From the NCBI GenBank assembly GCA_028867235.1, contig JAGWGS010000004.1:1-21714 (forward strand): 21,714 bases of DNA, in the 5' to 3' direction. Under the pieces are notes generated by a model. The model ran no database searches and was not told where the DNA came from. It was given only the letters and a program-made list of their open reading frames with translations. The position numbers were made by a program, and so were the translations under genes. The DNA comes from Nitrososphaerota archaeon. Lineage in GTDB: Archaea; Thermoproteota; Nitrososphaeria; Nitrososphaerales; Nitrosopumilaceae. Of the stretch, positions 6,083-12,634 are shown piece by piece. The stretch's first letter is position 1, and each line of letters opens with the position of its first letter.

Positions 6083-6997
6083 ATGACTCGCGAATCTTTT
6101 GGTTCTGGTGGACGTTGTCCACGTTGTGGAAAAGGTCCCATGGTGACAGATAACACAACTGGAGAGATGTTTTGTGGAGGTTGTGGTTTTGTATTAACAG
6201 AACGTGTAGAAGAATCAGGTCCAGAATGGAGATCATTTTCAAAAGAAGAACATGAAGATCGAAGTAGAACTGGAACTCCCACTTCACTTGCAATGCATGA
6301 CATGGGGCTTGCAACAATTATTGGTCCTGCAGACAAGGATGCTTCAGGAAAACCACTTTCTGCATCAATGAAAAGCACAATAGAAAGACTAAGAACTTGG
6401 GATAGTAGAAGTCAGGTACACGAACCAGTTGATAGAAACTTTAGACAAGCTTTTAGTGAACTTGACAGATTAAAAGATAAACTTGCATTATCAGATGCAG
6501 TAATTGAAAAAACTGCATACATTTACAGAAAAGCACTAGACAAGGGCCTTGTAAGAGGTAGATCAATTCCAGGACTTGTAGCTGCAGCACTATATGCAGC
6601 ATGCAGAGATACTGAAACACCAAGAACACTTACTGATGTTGCAAATGGAATCAACATAAAACGAAAAGATGTTGCAAGATGTTACAGATTGTTATTGCGA
6701 GAACTTGATCTAAAGATGCCAGTAGTTGATCCAATAAAATGTGTTGCAAGAATTGCAAGCAAAGCTGGTCTTAGTGAGAAGACAAAAAGAAAAGCTTTGC
6801 AGATTCTAAAAGATGCTGCTGAGATTGAAATTTCAGCAGGAAAAGATCCAATGGGTCTTGCAGCTGCTGCACTTTATCTCTCATGTGTCATGAATGGAGA
6901 AAACAAGACGCAGAAAGATGTTGCACAAGCTGCAGGAGTAACTGAAGTTACAATCAGAAATAGATACAAGGGATTAAAAGAATCATTAAAACTCTAA
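6083..6997 (+). CDS. tfb: Transcription initiation factor B (TFB)
   Basis: TFB bridges the TBP-TATA complex and RNA polymerase. This 304-residue protein has the full layout: an N-terminal zinc ribbon with Cys12-x2-Cys15 and Cys31-x2-Cys34 (CPRC, CGGC), then a B-reader/linker (GPEWRSFSKEEHEDRSRTG, about 47-65). Two cyclin-like repeats follow, at about 105-190 (LALSDAVIEKTAYIYRKALD, IPGLVAAALYAACR) and about 200-295 (GLAAAALYLSCVMNG, AAGVTEVTIRNRYKGL; the last is the BRE-contacting helix-turn-helix). The ATG at 6083 is chosen over the in-frame ATG at 6053, because the TATA-like element (6044-6054) overlaps the latter and the extra 10 residues are not TFB-like. Nitrososphaerota usually carry several TFBs; this could be a general or a specialised copy. 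It stands alone and is followed by T-runs at 7000-7017. Confidence 0.97.
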   Translation: MTRESFGSGGRCPRCGKGPMVTDNTTGEMFCGGCGFVLTERVEESGPEWRSFSKEEHEDRSRTGTPTSLAMHDMGLATIIGPADKDASGKPLSASMKSTIERLRTWDSRSQVHEPVDRNFRQAFSELDRLKDKLALSDAVIEKTAYIYRKALDKGLVRGRSIPGLVAAALYAACRDTETPRTLTDVANGINIKRKDVARCYRLLLRELDLKMPVVDPIKCVARIASKAGLSEKTKRKALQILKDAAEIEISAGKDPMGLAAAALYLSCVMNGENKTQKDVAQAAGVTEVTIRNRYKGLKESLKL

Positions 6998-7027
6998 ATT
7001 TTTCTAAAAACCTAGTTTTCACTAGAT

Positions 7028-7165
7028 CAAAACAATAGTGGCGTGGCCCTTTTTCGTAGACCGACAGAGATTACCTCTTTTAATCCACACTCATGTGGGA
7101 TTTCATATTTTTCGTCTACGGAGCCACGCTCGTTTAAGCAGTAGATTTTGCATCTTTCTGCATTA
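7028..7165 (-). ncRNA. Structured ncRNA candidate, family copy A
   Basis: Read on the minus strand. The 5' block TAATGCAGAAAGATGCAAA (7165-7147) and the 17-nt spacer (7146-7130) lead into helix P1, GCGTGGC (7129-7123) with GCCACGC (7047-7041). After an asymmetric internal loop comes P2, CGTAGAC (7120-7114) with GTCTACG (7061-7055), both perfect. Inside are the strand GAAAAATA and two hairpins: CCACA/TGTGG (7098-7085, loop TGAG) and AGAG/CTCT (7078-7066). A TATA box lies 23-24 bp before 7165. Copy B at 15371-15516 shares the 5' block, the 17-nt spacing, P1 and the junction strand, while the inner helices differ in sequence but keep pairing. The 3' end is uncertain; TTTT at 7032-7029 is only a weak terminator. 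No known family recognised. Confidence 0.65.
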
Positions 7166-7184
7166 TATTGTATAAGACATAATT

Positions 7185-7193
7185 GTATTTATT
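7185..7193 (-). promoter_or_regulatory. TATA box of ncRNA copy A
   Basis: Read on the minus strand as AATAAATAC, centred 23-24 bp before the conserved 5' block at 7165. The same spacing is seen for copy B, so the conserved block appears to begin at the transcript start. Confidence 0.55.
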
Positions 7194-7226
7194 ATTTTAC
7201 TCATATTTTTTCATAATTTAATGAAA

Positions 7227-7268
7227 TTTAAATAATATATTTCAATAAATGGAATCACAAGTTGTGAT
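7227..7268 (+). promoter_or_regulatory. TATA region and 15-bp palindrome upstream of the SDR gene
   Basis: TTTAAATAATATATTT (about 7227-7242) is a strong TATA candidate. ATCACAA-G-TTGTGAT (7254-7268) is a perfect inverted repeat with 7-bp arms centred near the predicted transcript start (about 7260), the classic position for a repressor site. The leader to the ATG at 7342 would be about 80 nt. This assignment is positional inference. Confidence 0.5.
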
Positions 7269-7341
7269 CATCATAATGACAAACATAATTTTTTGTTCAT
7301 CGTTCGACAAACTAATGTGATAGCACACAAACCAAGAATGG

Positions 7342-8073
7342 ATGAAACTTACAGGTAAAGTAGCAATTGTTACTGGAGGAAGTAGAGGCATCGGAAGGGC
7401 TGTTGCGACACTATTTGCACAGCATGGAGCACAGGTTGTAATAACATCTAGAAACAGATCAGGATTTGAGTATGGTAAAAATATTCTAGAAATTTCTGGA
7501 GATATTCGCAAGACCAAAGATGTAGAAAATGTTGTGAAAAAAACAATGGAGATTTTTGGAAGAATTGATATTTTGATAAATAATGCTGGTATTCTTCCCA
7601 AAATAAAACCCCTGCATGAGATTTCTGAAGAAGAATGGAATGAAGTGATTGATGTAAACTTGACAGGCCAGTTCCGTTTTACAAAAGCCGCAATACCACA
7701 TCTTATGAAAACTAGCGGATGTATCGTTAACGTTTCATCTGATGCAGGATTAAAGTCATTTGAAAATTTTGAAGCAGATGCATATACTGCTTCAAAAGGT
7801 GCTCTTGTCTTGCTTACAAAGGCATGGGCAGTAGAATATGCAAAATACAAGATACGTGTAAACTGTGTTTGTCCAGGCATCATAGAGACAGATATGACAA
7901 AACCATGGCTAGGAAATGATGCTGATAGAGCAATGGCAGTAGCAGAGCACCCAATTGGAAGGATAGGCATGCCAGACGATGTTGCCAAGGCTATACTTTA
8001 TCTTGTTTCAGAGGATTCATCATGGATTACAGGTGCAATTTTACCCGTAGATGGCGGTGCCATAACCAAATAA
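7342..8073 (+). CDS. Short-chain dehydrogenase/reductase (classical SDR, FabG-like)
   Basis: A 243-residue NAD(P)-dependent oxidoreductase of the classical SDR family, cytosolic, probably tetrameric. All signature residues are present: the cofactor loop TGGSRGIG (11-18), NNAG (80-83), the catalytic Ser in VNVSSDAG (132/133), and Tyr148-x3-Lys152 in AYTASKGA. A PGIIETDM segment follows (178-185), and the C-terminus GAILPVDGGA is typical of FabG-like enzymes. An Arg in SRNRS (about 37-39) after the second beta strand suggests NADPH preference. The substrate cannot be deduced. The ATG matches the family start directly before the first strand. It is followed by a small membrane protein with its own promoter. 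A palindrome over the predicted transcript start suggests regulated expression. Confidence 0.9.
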   Translation: MKLTGKVAIVTGGSRGIGRAVATLFAQHGAQVVITSRNRSGFEYGKNILEISGDIRKTKDVENVVKKTMEIFGRIDILINNAGILPKIKPLHEISEEEWNEVIDVNLTGQFRFTKAAIPHLMKTSGCIVNVSSDAGLKSFENFEADAYTASKGALVLLTKAWAVEYAKYKIRVNCVCPGIIETDMTKPWLGNDADRAMAVAEHPIGRIGMPDDVAKAILYLVSEDSSWITGAILPVDGGAITK

Positions 8074-8079
8074 TTATAC
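8071..8079 (+). promoter_or_regulatory. TATA box of the small membrane protein gene
   Basis: AATTATACT overlaps the very end of the SDR gene and lies about 40 bp before the ATG at 8115, which allows a leader of about 14 nt. It suggests the small gene can be transcribed separately from the SDR. Confidence 0.45.
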
Positions 8080-8114
8080 TAACAAAATTAATAGAACCTA
8101 CCCGTGAGTACAGC

Positions 8115-8333
8115 ATGGTTCCAAAAAAGAAAGGCGCCCTCAAAATAATCATAATGCTTTCAATCATATGGTTTGCAGCGGCATTACCTGTACCTTTCAT
8201 ATGGTCCAATCCCACACCACAACAATCAGAACAATTTAGGACATATTTGGAAATAGCTGCATTAATTTCAGTTCCATTCATTGCTATGGGTGTTGCCTGG
8301 ACTCTCAAGCCAGAGCTTACTACTCGCGGTTAG
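8115..8333 (+). CDS. Small two-helix membrane protein
   Basis: A 72-residue protein starting MVPKKKGALK, a basic cytosolic tail. Two predicted transmembrane helices follow: about 9-30 (IIIMLSIIWFAAALPVPFIW) and about 46-64 (LEIAALISVPFIAMGVAW). They are joined by a polar loop with SNPTPQQSEQF and followed by a short polar tail. The basic N-terminus suggests both ends face the cytosol. The ATG at 8115 is used because longer in-frame starts lie inside the SDR gene or the TATA element. I do not recognise a characterised family; small proteins like this are common in Nitrososphaerota. It converges on the CARF-like regulator with a 4-nt overlap (TTAG). Confidence 0.7.
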   Translation: MVPKKKGALKIIIMLSIIWFAAALPVPFIWSNPTPQQSEQFRTYLEIAALISVPFIAMGVAWTLKPELTTRG

Positions 8334-9073
8334 GCAAGAAATTCTACTGCTCCTAGGCCTTCTTGAGTTATCTTAATCCACCTAGTTCTTCCAATTCTTT
8401 CAACTTCAATGAATCTCCATTCGTTTAAGAGTGGTTGAATGATATTTTTATCAAGGCTGGCAAATCTAGCCTGTTGGAAATTCTCATCTCTTGCATGAAC
8501 CATAATTAGTTTTTTTTCGTACACTATCTTTGCCATTTCTTTTTTAGTTATCTTACCGCCATTTTCCTGTATAATTTTTAGAGCTTGTACCAAAACAGGT
8601 CTTGGTGTGTGAATTTCATAGGCTGGCAATTTGACAACTGATTTGAGCCCGGATGATAGTTGTTCTCCTTTTACACTTGAATAACTTTCAGGTTCTGCAT
8701 AATATGGTGTAAGCTTTGTTTTTCCTTGAAACATCATACATGCCATCATGCATGAAATTGCTTGAATCTTTGATCCTGAAGAACAGTTTACAAAAATATC
8801 ATTACCTTCTTCTTGTTGTACAATTTCACGTAGTGCTTTTAGGATCTTGAAGAGATCAAATCTGTTAGAATGTGCGATTTGTACTTCGATTTTTTCTTTT
8901 TTTAGTTGGGTACGAATTTTTTCCATGTATCCTTGTGCCCTATCTTTTGATGGTTCTGTATGCATTAAAAGCCAGACTCTATCGGCCTTCATCCGCTTTG
9001 CTGGTATTGCAATTCTATCAATTTCAAATCCCACAGGAGCCACATGTACACGTAGATTTACTATATTAGTCAT
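8330..9073 (-). CDS. CARF-like/HFX_2341-type ligand-sensing winged-helix regulator (DUF6293-like)
   Basis: A 247-residue two-domain protein. Residues about 7-130 form a Rossmann-like domain: a first strand with RVHVAPVGFEIDR (8-20), KADRVWLLMHTEP (29-41), and the ligand-loop motif FVNCSSGSKIQA (94-105). In CARF domains that loop position (N-x-[ST]-G-G-[TS]-K) binds cyclic oligonucleotides. Residues about 155-247 are a winged helix (ALKIIQENGGKITKKEMAKI, ..., GRTRWIKITQEGLGA). The architecture resembles archaeal Csa3 and the HFX_2341/DUF6293 regulators. No CRISPR array or cas gene is in the window, so a CRISPR-independent nucleotide sensor is likely. The ATG at 9073 is preferred over 9094, because the predicted transcript start (about 9084) and a 23-bp palindrome lie between them. 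Autoregulation is probable. Confidence 0.8.
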   Translation of the reverse strand: MTNIVNLRVHVAPVGFEIDRIAIPAKRMKADRVWLLMHTEPSKDRAQGYMEKIRTQLKKEKIEVQIAHSNRFDLFKILKALREIVQQEEGNDIFVNCSSGSKIQAISCMMACMMFQGKTKLTPYYAEPESYSSVKGEQLSSGLKSVVKLPAYEIHTPRPVLVQALKIIQENGGKITKKEMAKIVYEKKLIMVHARDENFQQARFASLDKNIIQPLLNEWRFIEVERIGRTRWIKITQEGLGAVEFLA

Positions 9074-9075
9074 GT

Positions 9076-9098
9076 TAGTATGTATAGTTAACATACTA
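9076..9098. promoter_or_regulatory. 23-bp palindromic operator candidate at the CARF-like gene start
   Basis: TAGTATGT-N7-ACATACTA is a perfect inverted repeat with 8-bp arms. It ends 3 bp before the start codon at 9073 and spans the predicted transcript start. Its size and position fit a dimeric winged-helix protein repressing its own gene. It also lies next to the TATA element of the divergent small ORF. Confidence 0.6.
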
Positions 9099-9105
9099 TA
9101 GTGAT

Positions 9106-9116
9106 GATATATAATA
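9106..9116. promoter_or_regulatory. Shared, divergently read TATA element
   Basis: GATATATAATA serves as a TATA box in both directions. Minus strand: about 26 bp to a start near 9084 and the regulator ATG at 9073. Plus strand: about 27 bp to 9138, directly at the ATG of the 23-codon ORF at 9139. Confidence 0.5.
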
Positions 9117-9138
9117 ATTATGCCTTGTATCTAAAATC

Positions 9139-9210
9139 ATGCAACAAAAAATTACAACAGATGAGAAAATCTCAGTATATCCAAGAATAAAATCAATCTT
9201 TGAAAACTAG
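9139..9210 (+). CDS. Putative leaderless 23-residue small protein
   Basis: This very short ORF (MQQKITTDEKISVYPRIKSI and three more residues) would be insignificant on length alone. A TATA element at 9106-9116 places transcription start on its ATG, the arrangement of leaderless archaeal genes. Its TAG stop shares a CTAG with the stop of the converging hemerythrin-like gene, the same exact 4-nt overlap seen at other convergent pairs in this window. It is divergent from the CARF-like regulator and could be its target. Soluble, slightly basic, no known motif. It could also be chance. Confidence 0.4.
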   Translation: MQQKITTDEKISVYPRIKSIFEN

Positions 9211-9749
9211 TTTTTCATCCAAGGTGTAGACTCTAAATAGTCTATAGATTTTACCAGATCATCAAACTTTGTGATAACTGCCGTAACTGCACGAAATTCT
9301 TCATACATCATTTTTTCCTCCTCTTGAGATAATACTTGGTTTTGGGCATCATCAAAAAACTTGTCTTCCTTTGCCAAGTGATCATCAAGATACACTGCAT
9401 ATGCTTTGAGAAATCTTGCAACAGGTTCGCGCTGATCTTCTCCAGATTTCCATCTTTGCAGATGTTTTGAAATATTTGATGCAATTCTTCGACCAAACTC
9501 ATGTTCAATCATGAATACACGAATCTCTTCTTTTAGTGAGTTATAGCTTGCAACACATGGAAAATACTGATCTTCTTCTCTTGCATAGTGCACAGCATCC
9601 AGAAATTCTGCCATTATTTTCACCATTACATCCAGATCAGAAAAAGGAATGCTATTTCCTGCATAAAGTTTTGTATAACATTTGACAATTACTTTTTCCA
9701 ATCTACGTATCTGTTTGTGATCATTACGTAGTATCTCAGTACCACTCAT
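9207..9749 (-). CDS. Hemerythrin-like (HHE) four-helix iron-binding protein
   Basis: A 180-residue helical protein with the HHE cation-binding pattern: His11 in the first helix (NDHKQI), His54 with Glu58/Glu59 (VHYAREEDQYFP), His83 (IEHEFGRR), and His124 with Glu128 (DDHLAKEDKFF). These are spaced as expected to hold a di-iron centre in a four-helix bundle. Family members bind O2 or NO or protect against oxidative and nitrosative stress; in a nitrifier-like archaeon NO or O2 sensing is an attractive guess. It starts 4 nt after the metallophosphoesterase gene, so the two form one transcription unit. The last 30 residues are an extra helix. No signal peptide: cytosolic. Confidence 0.88.
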   Translation of the reverse strand: MSGTEILRNDHKQIRRLEKVIVKCYTKLYAGNSIPFSDLDVMVKIMAEFLDAVHYAREEDQYFPCVASYNSLKEEIRVFMIEHEFGRRIASNISKHLQRWKSGEDQREPVARFLKAYAVYLDDHLAKEDKFFDDAQNQVLSQEEEKMMYEEFRAVTAVITKFDDLVKSIDYLESTPWMKN

Positions 9750-9753
9750 TTGG

Positions 9754-10599
9754 TCATTCTCTGGAGTTTACTGTAAATAGTATTACCTTTTTTGGGTTAT
9801 ACTGTATAACTGCGAAATGTGGCATTGATGAGCCAACCCCATAGTATCCTGCAGGGCCACCAAGACCCAGTCTAATTAGATAGTCACTTGCAGGTTCAAT
9901 GTCTATAGTTTTACTTTCTAGTACATGACCTGAAATTTTTTCTTTTTTTGTATCAAGTGTATGGTAAATGTCGTGAATGGTTCCTTGCCGGTGTACAAGA
10001 GCAGCTTCCATATGTTGGTGCCCACATAGTATTATGTGATTTTTTACATGGTTTCTTGCTTCATCAAATGCCGATGATGCCTTGTAATGATATCCATGAT
10101 AGCTAAAAAACTCAAATCCCTCATCAGTTAATCTCTGCCAGTTTCGCTGATATAACCAAGCTTCTCCATCTGCATTTTTTGGAGTTATCTTTTTTGGATC
10201 AAGTGGTCCCCCATGAACGCAGAATAAGCCATTTTTTGTATCAACAAACTCTTGGTTTCCAAATGTGCCATCGCTATTTTTCTTAAAAAATGACAGGTCA
10301 TTTTCATCAAGGGCTTTGTGTGCATCCATGCTTTCAATGGAACTTGCACTAACTGTTTTTCCTGAAAGAAATCCTTCATCATGATTTCCCATTACAGAAA
10401 AAAGCTGATAATTCTGCTCAAGTGATCGCAATTTGGATATTACTTGTTTTGGATGAACACCTCGTTCAAGCAGATCTCCCAAGTTTATGATTCTTGAAAA
10501 AGAGCCATATTTTTTTACAAAATCATCACTTGAAACAGTCTTGATGATAGCATCAAGCCCATTAAGATCTGCATGAATGTCAGAAAATACTAGATCCAA
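9754..10599 (-). CDS. Calcineurin-like metallophosphoesterase
   Basis: A 281-residue enzyme with the complete binuclear-metal motif set: Asp7-x-His9 (FSDIHAD), Gly41-Asp42 (NLGDLLERG), Asn72-His73-Asp74 (MGNHDEG), His129 (CVHGG) and Gly193-His194-x-His196 (LCGHQH). The order and the LLERG loop resemble cytosolic protein-phosphatase/diadenosine-tetraphosphatase-type members; the substrate is unknown. The frame begins with TTG at 10599, the only reasonable start since residue 2 leads straight into the first strand. An AT-rich element (minus strand, about 10634-10622) sits about 28 bp upstream, so the mRNA is nearly leaderless. It is the first gene of a two-gene unit with the hemerythrin-like protein. 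Confidence 0.88.
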   Translation of the reverse strand: MDLVFSDIHADLNGLDAIIKTVSSDDFVKKYGSFSRIINLGDLLERGVHPKQVISKLRSLEQNYQLFSVMGNHDEGFLSGKTVSASSIESMDAHKALDENDLSFFKKNSDGTFGNQEFVDTKNGLFCVHGGPLDPKKITPKNADGEAWLYQRNWQRLTDEGFEFFSYHGYHYKASSAFDEARNHVKNHIILCGHQHMEAALVHRQGTIHDIYHTLDTKKEKISGHVLESKTIDIEPASDYLIRLGLGGPAGYYGVGSSMPHFAVIQYNPKKVILFTVNSRE

Positions 10600-10666
10600 T
10601 GAACTAGGTAGTTTGTGGGCCTAATTTGAAATTTTTCCATGAAACTAGTGGTTTGCAAAAGTGGAA

Positions 10667-11584
10667 TCATTCAAAATCAATTTTTTGGATAGAGTATTTT
10701 GGAATCTGAAGATCCCTAAATGTATCAGGATGAATTATTTTTGCCAGAATTTCAAGTCCTGTTACGGTTCGTGGGCCTGGCTTGCTAAAGTACTCATTTG
10801 CATTTACTGCATAGACCTGTCCACGATTGACTGCCTTAATTTTTCGCCAGTTAGTACTTTCAAGTAGATTTTCATATTCAACAAGCGTCCTTTGCACGTC
10901 AAATCCACATGGCATTAGAATAACAATATCAGGATCAAATTTTGCAATTTCTTCTATTTGCATCCTTCTTGACTTGTCTCCTGTTGAGCTTATCCCATTT
11001 ATTCCTCCTGCAATTTCCACCATTTGAGGCACCCAATGTCCTGCTGAAAATAATGGATCAAGCCATTCAATGCATAACACTTTGGGCTTGGAGACAATGT
11101 TGGTATTTTTGATACGAGTGATTCTTTTTTGGAGTTTTTCTACAAACTCTTTTGCTTTTTCTTGTTTTCCTATTTTATTTCCTACTTGAATTATGTTTTG
11201 TAATATATCATCAAGATTTTTCGGGTCCAGTATGAGAACCTCTGGCTTGTTTTCAAGCAGTGTCATGGCTCTGCCTATCTCTCTTGTATAGGGAGAGCAT
11301 ACTTCGCATATTCCCTGAGCCACAATAAGATCAGGATTTGCTTTTTTGAGTACTTGTTCATCTAAAATGTAAATATCCTTGCCAGAGCTAACAAGATCTA
11401 CTACTTTGCTGTCAATCTCTTGGCTTGACATTTTTTGGGGATCAAATGAAGAATGAATAACCCTTGGTTTTGTCTTTGCTCCTGCGGGATAGTTACATTC
11501 ATGGGTTACTGCCATAATTTGATCTTCTACACCAAGTTCGTAAAGCATCTCTGTTGCGCTTGGGAGAAATGATACCAGTCTCAT
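10667..11584 (-). CDS. BtuF-like (cobalamin/iron-chelate type) substrate-binding protein without signal peptide
   Basis: A 305-residue protein of the class III periplasmic-binding-protein fold (PF01497). Characteristic segments are RLVSFLPSATEMLYELG at the extreme N-terminus, ECNYP (about 29-33), LIVAQGICEVC (85-95), and the conserved LDPLFSAGHWVPQMVEIAGG (178-197 region). IEEIAKFDPDIVILMPCG and TGLEILAKIIHP follow. BtuF-like members bind vitamin B12. Here the mature fold begins at residue 1 with no signal peptide or lipobox, so it may act in the cytosol as a corrinoid-binding protein, or be exported in an unusual way. No permease or ATPase gene adjoins it. A minus-strand TATA-like AGTTTTAAACTAG lies about 30 bp before the ATG. 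Confidence 0.85.
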   Translation of the reverse strand: MRLVSFLPSATEMLYELGVEDQIMAVTHECNYPAGAKTKPRVIHSSFDPQKMSSQEIDSKVVDLVSSGKDIYILDEQVLKKANPDLIVAQGICEVCSPYTREIGRAMTLLENKPEVLILDPKNLDDILQNIIQVGNKIGKQEKAKEFVEKLQKRITRIKNTNIVSKPKVLCIEWLDPLFSAGHWVPQMVEIAGGINGISSTGDKSRRMQIEEIAKFDPDIVILMPCGFDVQRTLVEYENLLESTNWRKIKAVNRGQVYAVNANEYFSKPGPRTVTGLEILAKIIHPDTFRDLQIPKYSIQKIDFE

Positions 11585-11608
11585 TACAGGAGATTACTTG
11601 GTTACAAT

Positions 11609-11735
11609 CTAGTTTAAAACTTGTTTTTGTTTTCACATGTGAGAAAATGAAACATTATGTCATAGTTTGTTCCTGAAAATTACAACAAATTCAAAAGACT
11701 AGATCTGCTCAATTCCATTCCTCAAAACTTAAGAA
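11609..11735. promoter_or_regulatory. Divergent promoter region of the BtuF-like gene and prs
   Basis: AGTTTTAAACTAG on the minus strand (11621-11609) is a TATA candidate for the binding-protein gene. Upstream of it, TCACATGTGA (11633-11642) is a perfect 10-bp palindrome flanked by TTT and GAAAA, a possible regulator site. CTTAAGAA (11728-11735) is a weak TATA candidate about 27 bp before the prs start at 11759. Confidence 0.4.
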
Positions 11736-11758
11736 TAGCCCAAGGCTCGATTTGATTT

Positions 11759-12634
11759 ATGTCCAAGTTTACAGTTATTGGAGGCCCTTCTTCGGAGCAA
11801 CTTGCAAAAAAGATAGCTACTAGATTAAAATCCAAATTTGTGGGCTGTGAATTGCGCGTTTTCCCAGATGGTGAAAGCAAAATTACACTAAAGAAAAAGC
11901 CGGAAGGCAAAATCATAGTTGTCCAGTCAATTTATCCCCCTGTTGATTCCAACTTGATTCGAGGCCTTGCAATAACGTCACAGGCAAGGGCGTATTCATC
12001 AAATGTATCAGTTGTAATACCATACATGGGATATGCAAGGCAGGACCGGCAGTTTCTCCCAGGCGAAATCATAACAATGAAAGTAGTAGCCAAGATGTTC
12101 AAAGCCGCAGGTGCAACCAGAATAATCGTTGTTGACATTCACAGTATGATAGCACTAGAACACTTGCAGATTCCTGCAAAAAATGTCAGTGCCGTTGAAG
12201 AGCTTGCGAGACATTTCAAAAAAATGTCATTACATGAGCCACTTGTGGTATCACCAGACAGAGGAGGAACTGAGAGAGCACAAAACTTTGCCAAGTTTTT
12301 AGGTGTTGACTGGATTGCACTTGAAAAACAAAGAGACAGAAAGACCGGAAATGTAATAATAAAATCAAAAGGAATTGACGGTATAAGGGGAAGAGATGTC
12401 ATACTGGTTGATGACATGATTAGTACCGGAGGAAGCATTGTAAAAGCTGCAGAATTTTTAAAGAAACAAAAAAGCGGCAAGGTCTATGTCTGCTGCACAC
12501 ATGCATTGTTAATAGGAGATGCAGAAAAAAATATCATAAAATCCGGAGTCACAAAGATAATCAGTGCAAACACAATACCTGGCAAGACATCTGTTGTTGA
12601 TGTGTCCCCGATAATTGCCAAGGCGCTTGCCTAG
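11759..12634 (+). CDS. prs: Ribose-phosphate pyrophosphokinase (PRPP synthetase)
   Basis: The enzyme makes PRPP from ribose 5-phosphate and ATP, feeding nucleotide, His and archaeal cofactor synthesis. The 291-residue length is that of the short archaeal class. Motifs: FPDGES (35-40), the catalytic flexible-loop segment YARQDRQFLPGE (92-103), DIHS (127-130), SPDRGG (165-170), and the PRPP-binding loop DVILVDDMISTGGS (213-226). The protein begins MSKFTVIGG with the family's first strand. It is the first gene of a gapless operon: its TAG is followed immediately by the ATG of trmG10. Assignment is secure. Confidence 0.96.
   Translation: MSKFTVIGGPSSEQLAKKIATRLKSKFVGCELRVFPDGESKITLKKKPEGKIIVVQSIYPPVDSNLIRGLAITSQARAYSSNVSVVIPYMGYARQDRQFLPGEIITMKVVAKMFKAAGATRIIVVDIHSMIALEHLQIPAKNVSAVEELARHFKKMSLHEPLVVSPDRGGTERAQNFAKFLGVDWIALEKQRDRKTGNVIIKSKGIDGIRGRDVILVDDMISTGGSIVKAAEFLKKQKSGKVYVCCTHALLIGDAEKNIIKSGVTKIISANTIPGKTSVVDVSPIIAKALA

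Noticed and set aside
7041..7129. tRNA-like reading of the 7-bp GCGTGGC/GCCACGC helix
   Set aside because: No T-arm consensus (GTTC-R), anticodon arm or D-loop; the second helix and junction do not fit a tRNA.
7041..7129. Miniature inverted-repeat transposon as an explanation for copies A and B
   Set aside because: No target-site duplication is visible, the interiors differ, and the conserved block plus TATA spacing lies outside the inverted repeat. Not fully excluded.
7242..7988. 248-codon open frame antisense to the SDR gene
   Set aside because: The plus-strand frame has every SDR catalytic motif. The antisense translation has no recognisable domain and an odd Cys/Ser/Phe-rich composition typical of shadow frames.
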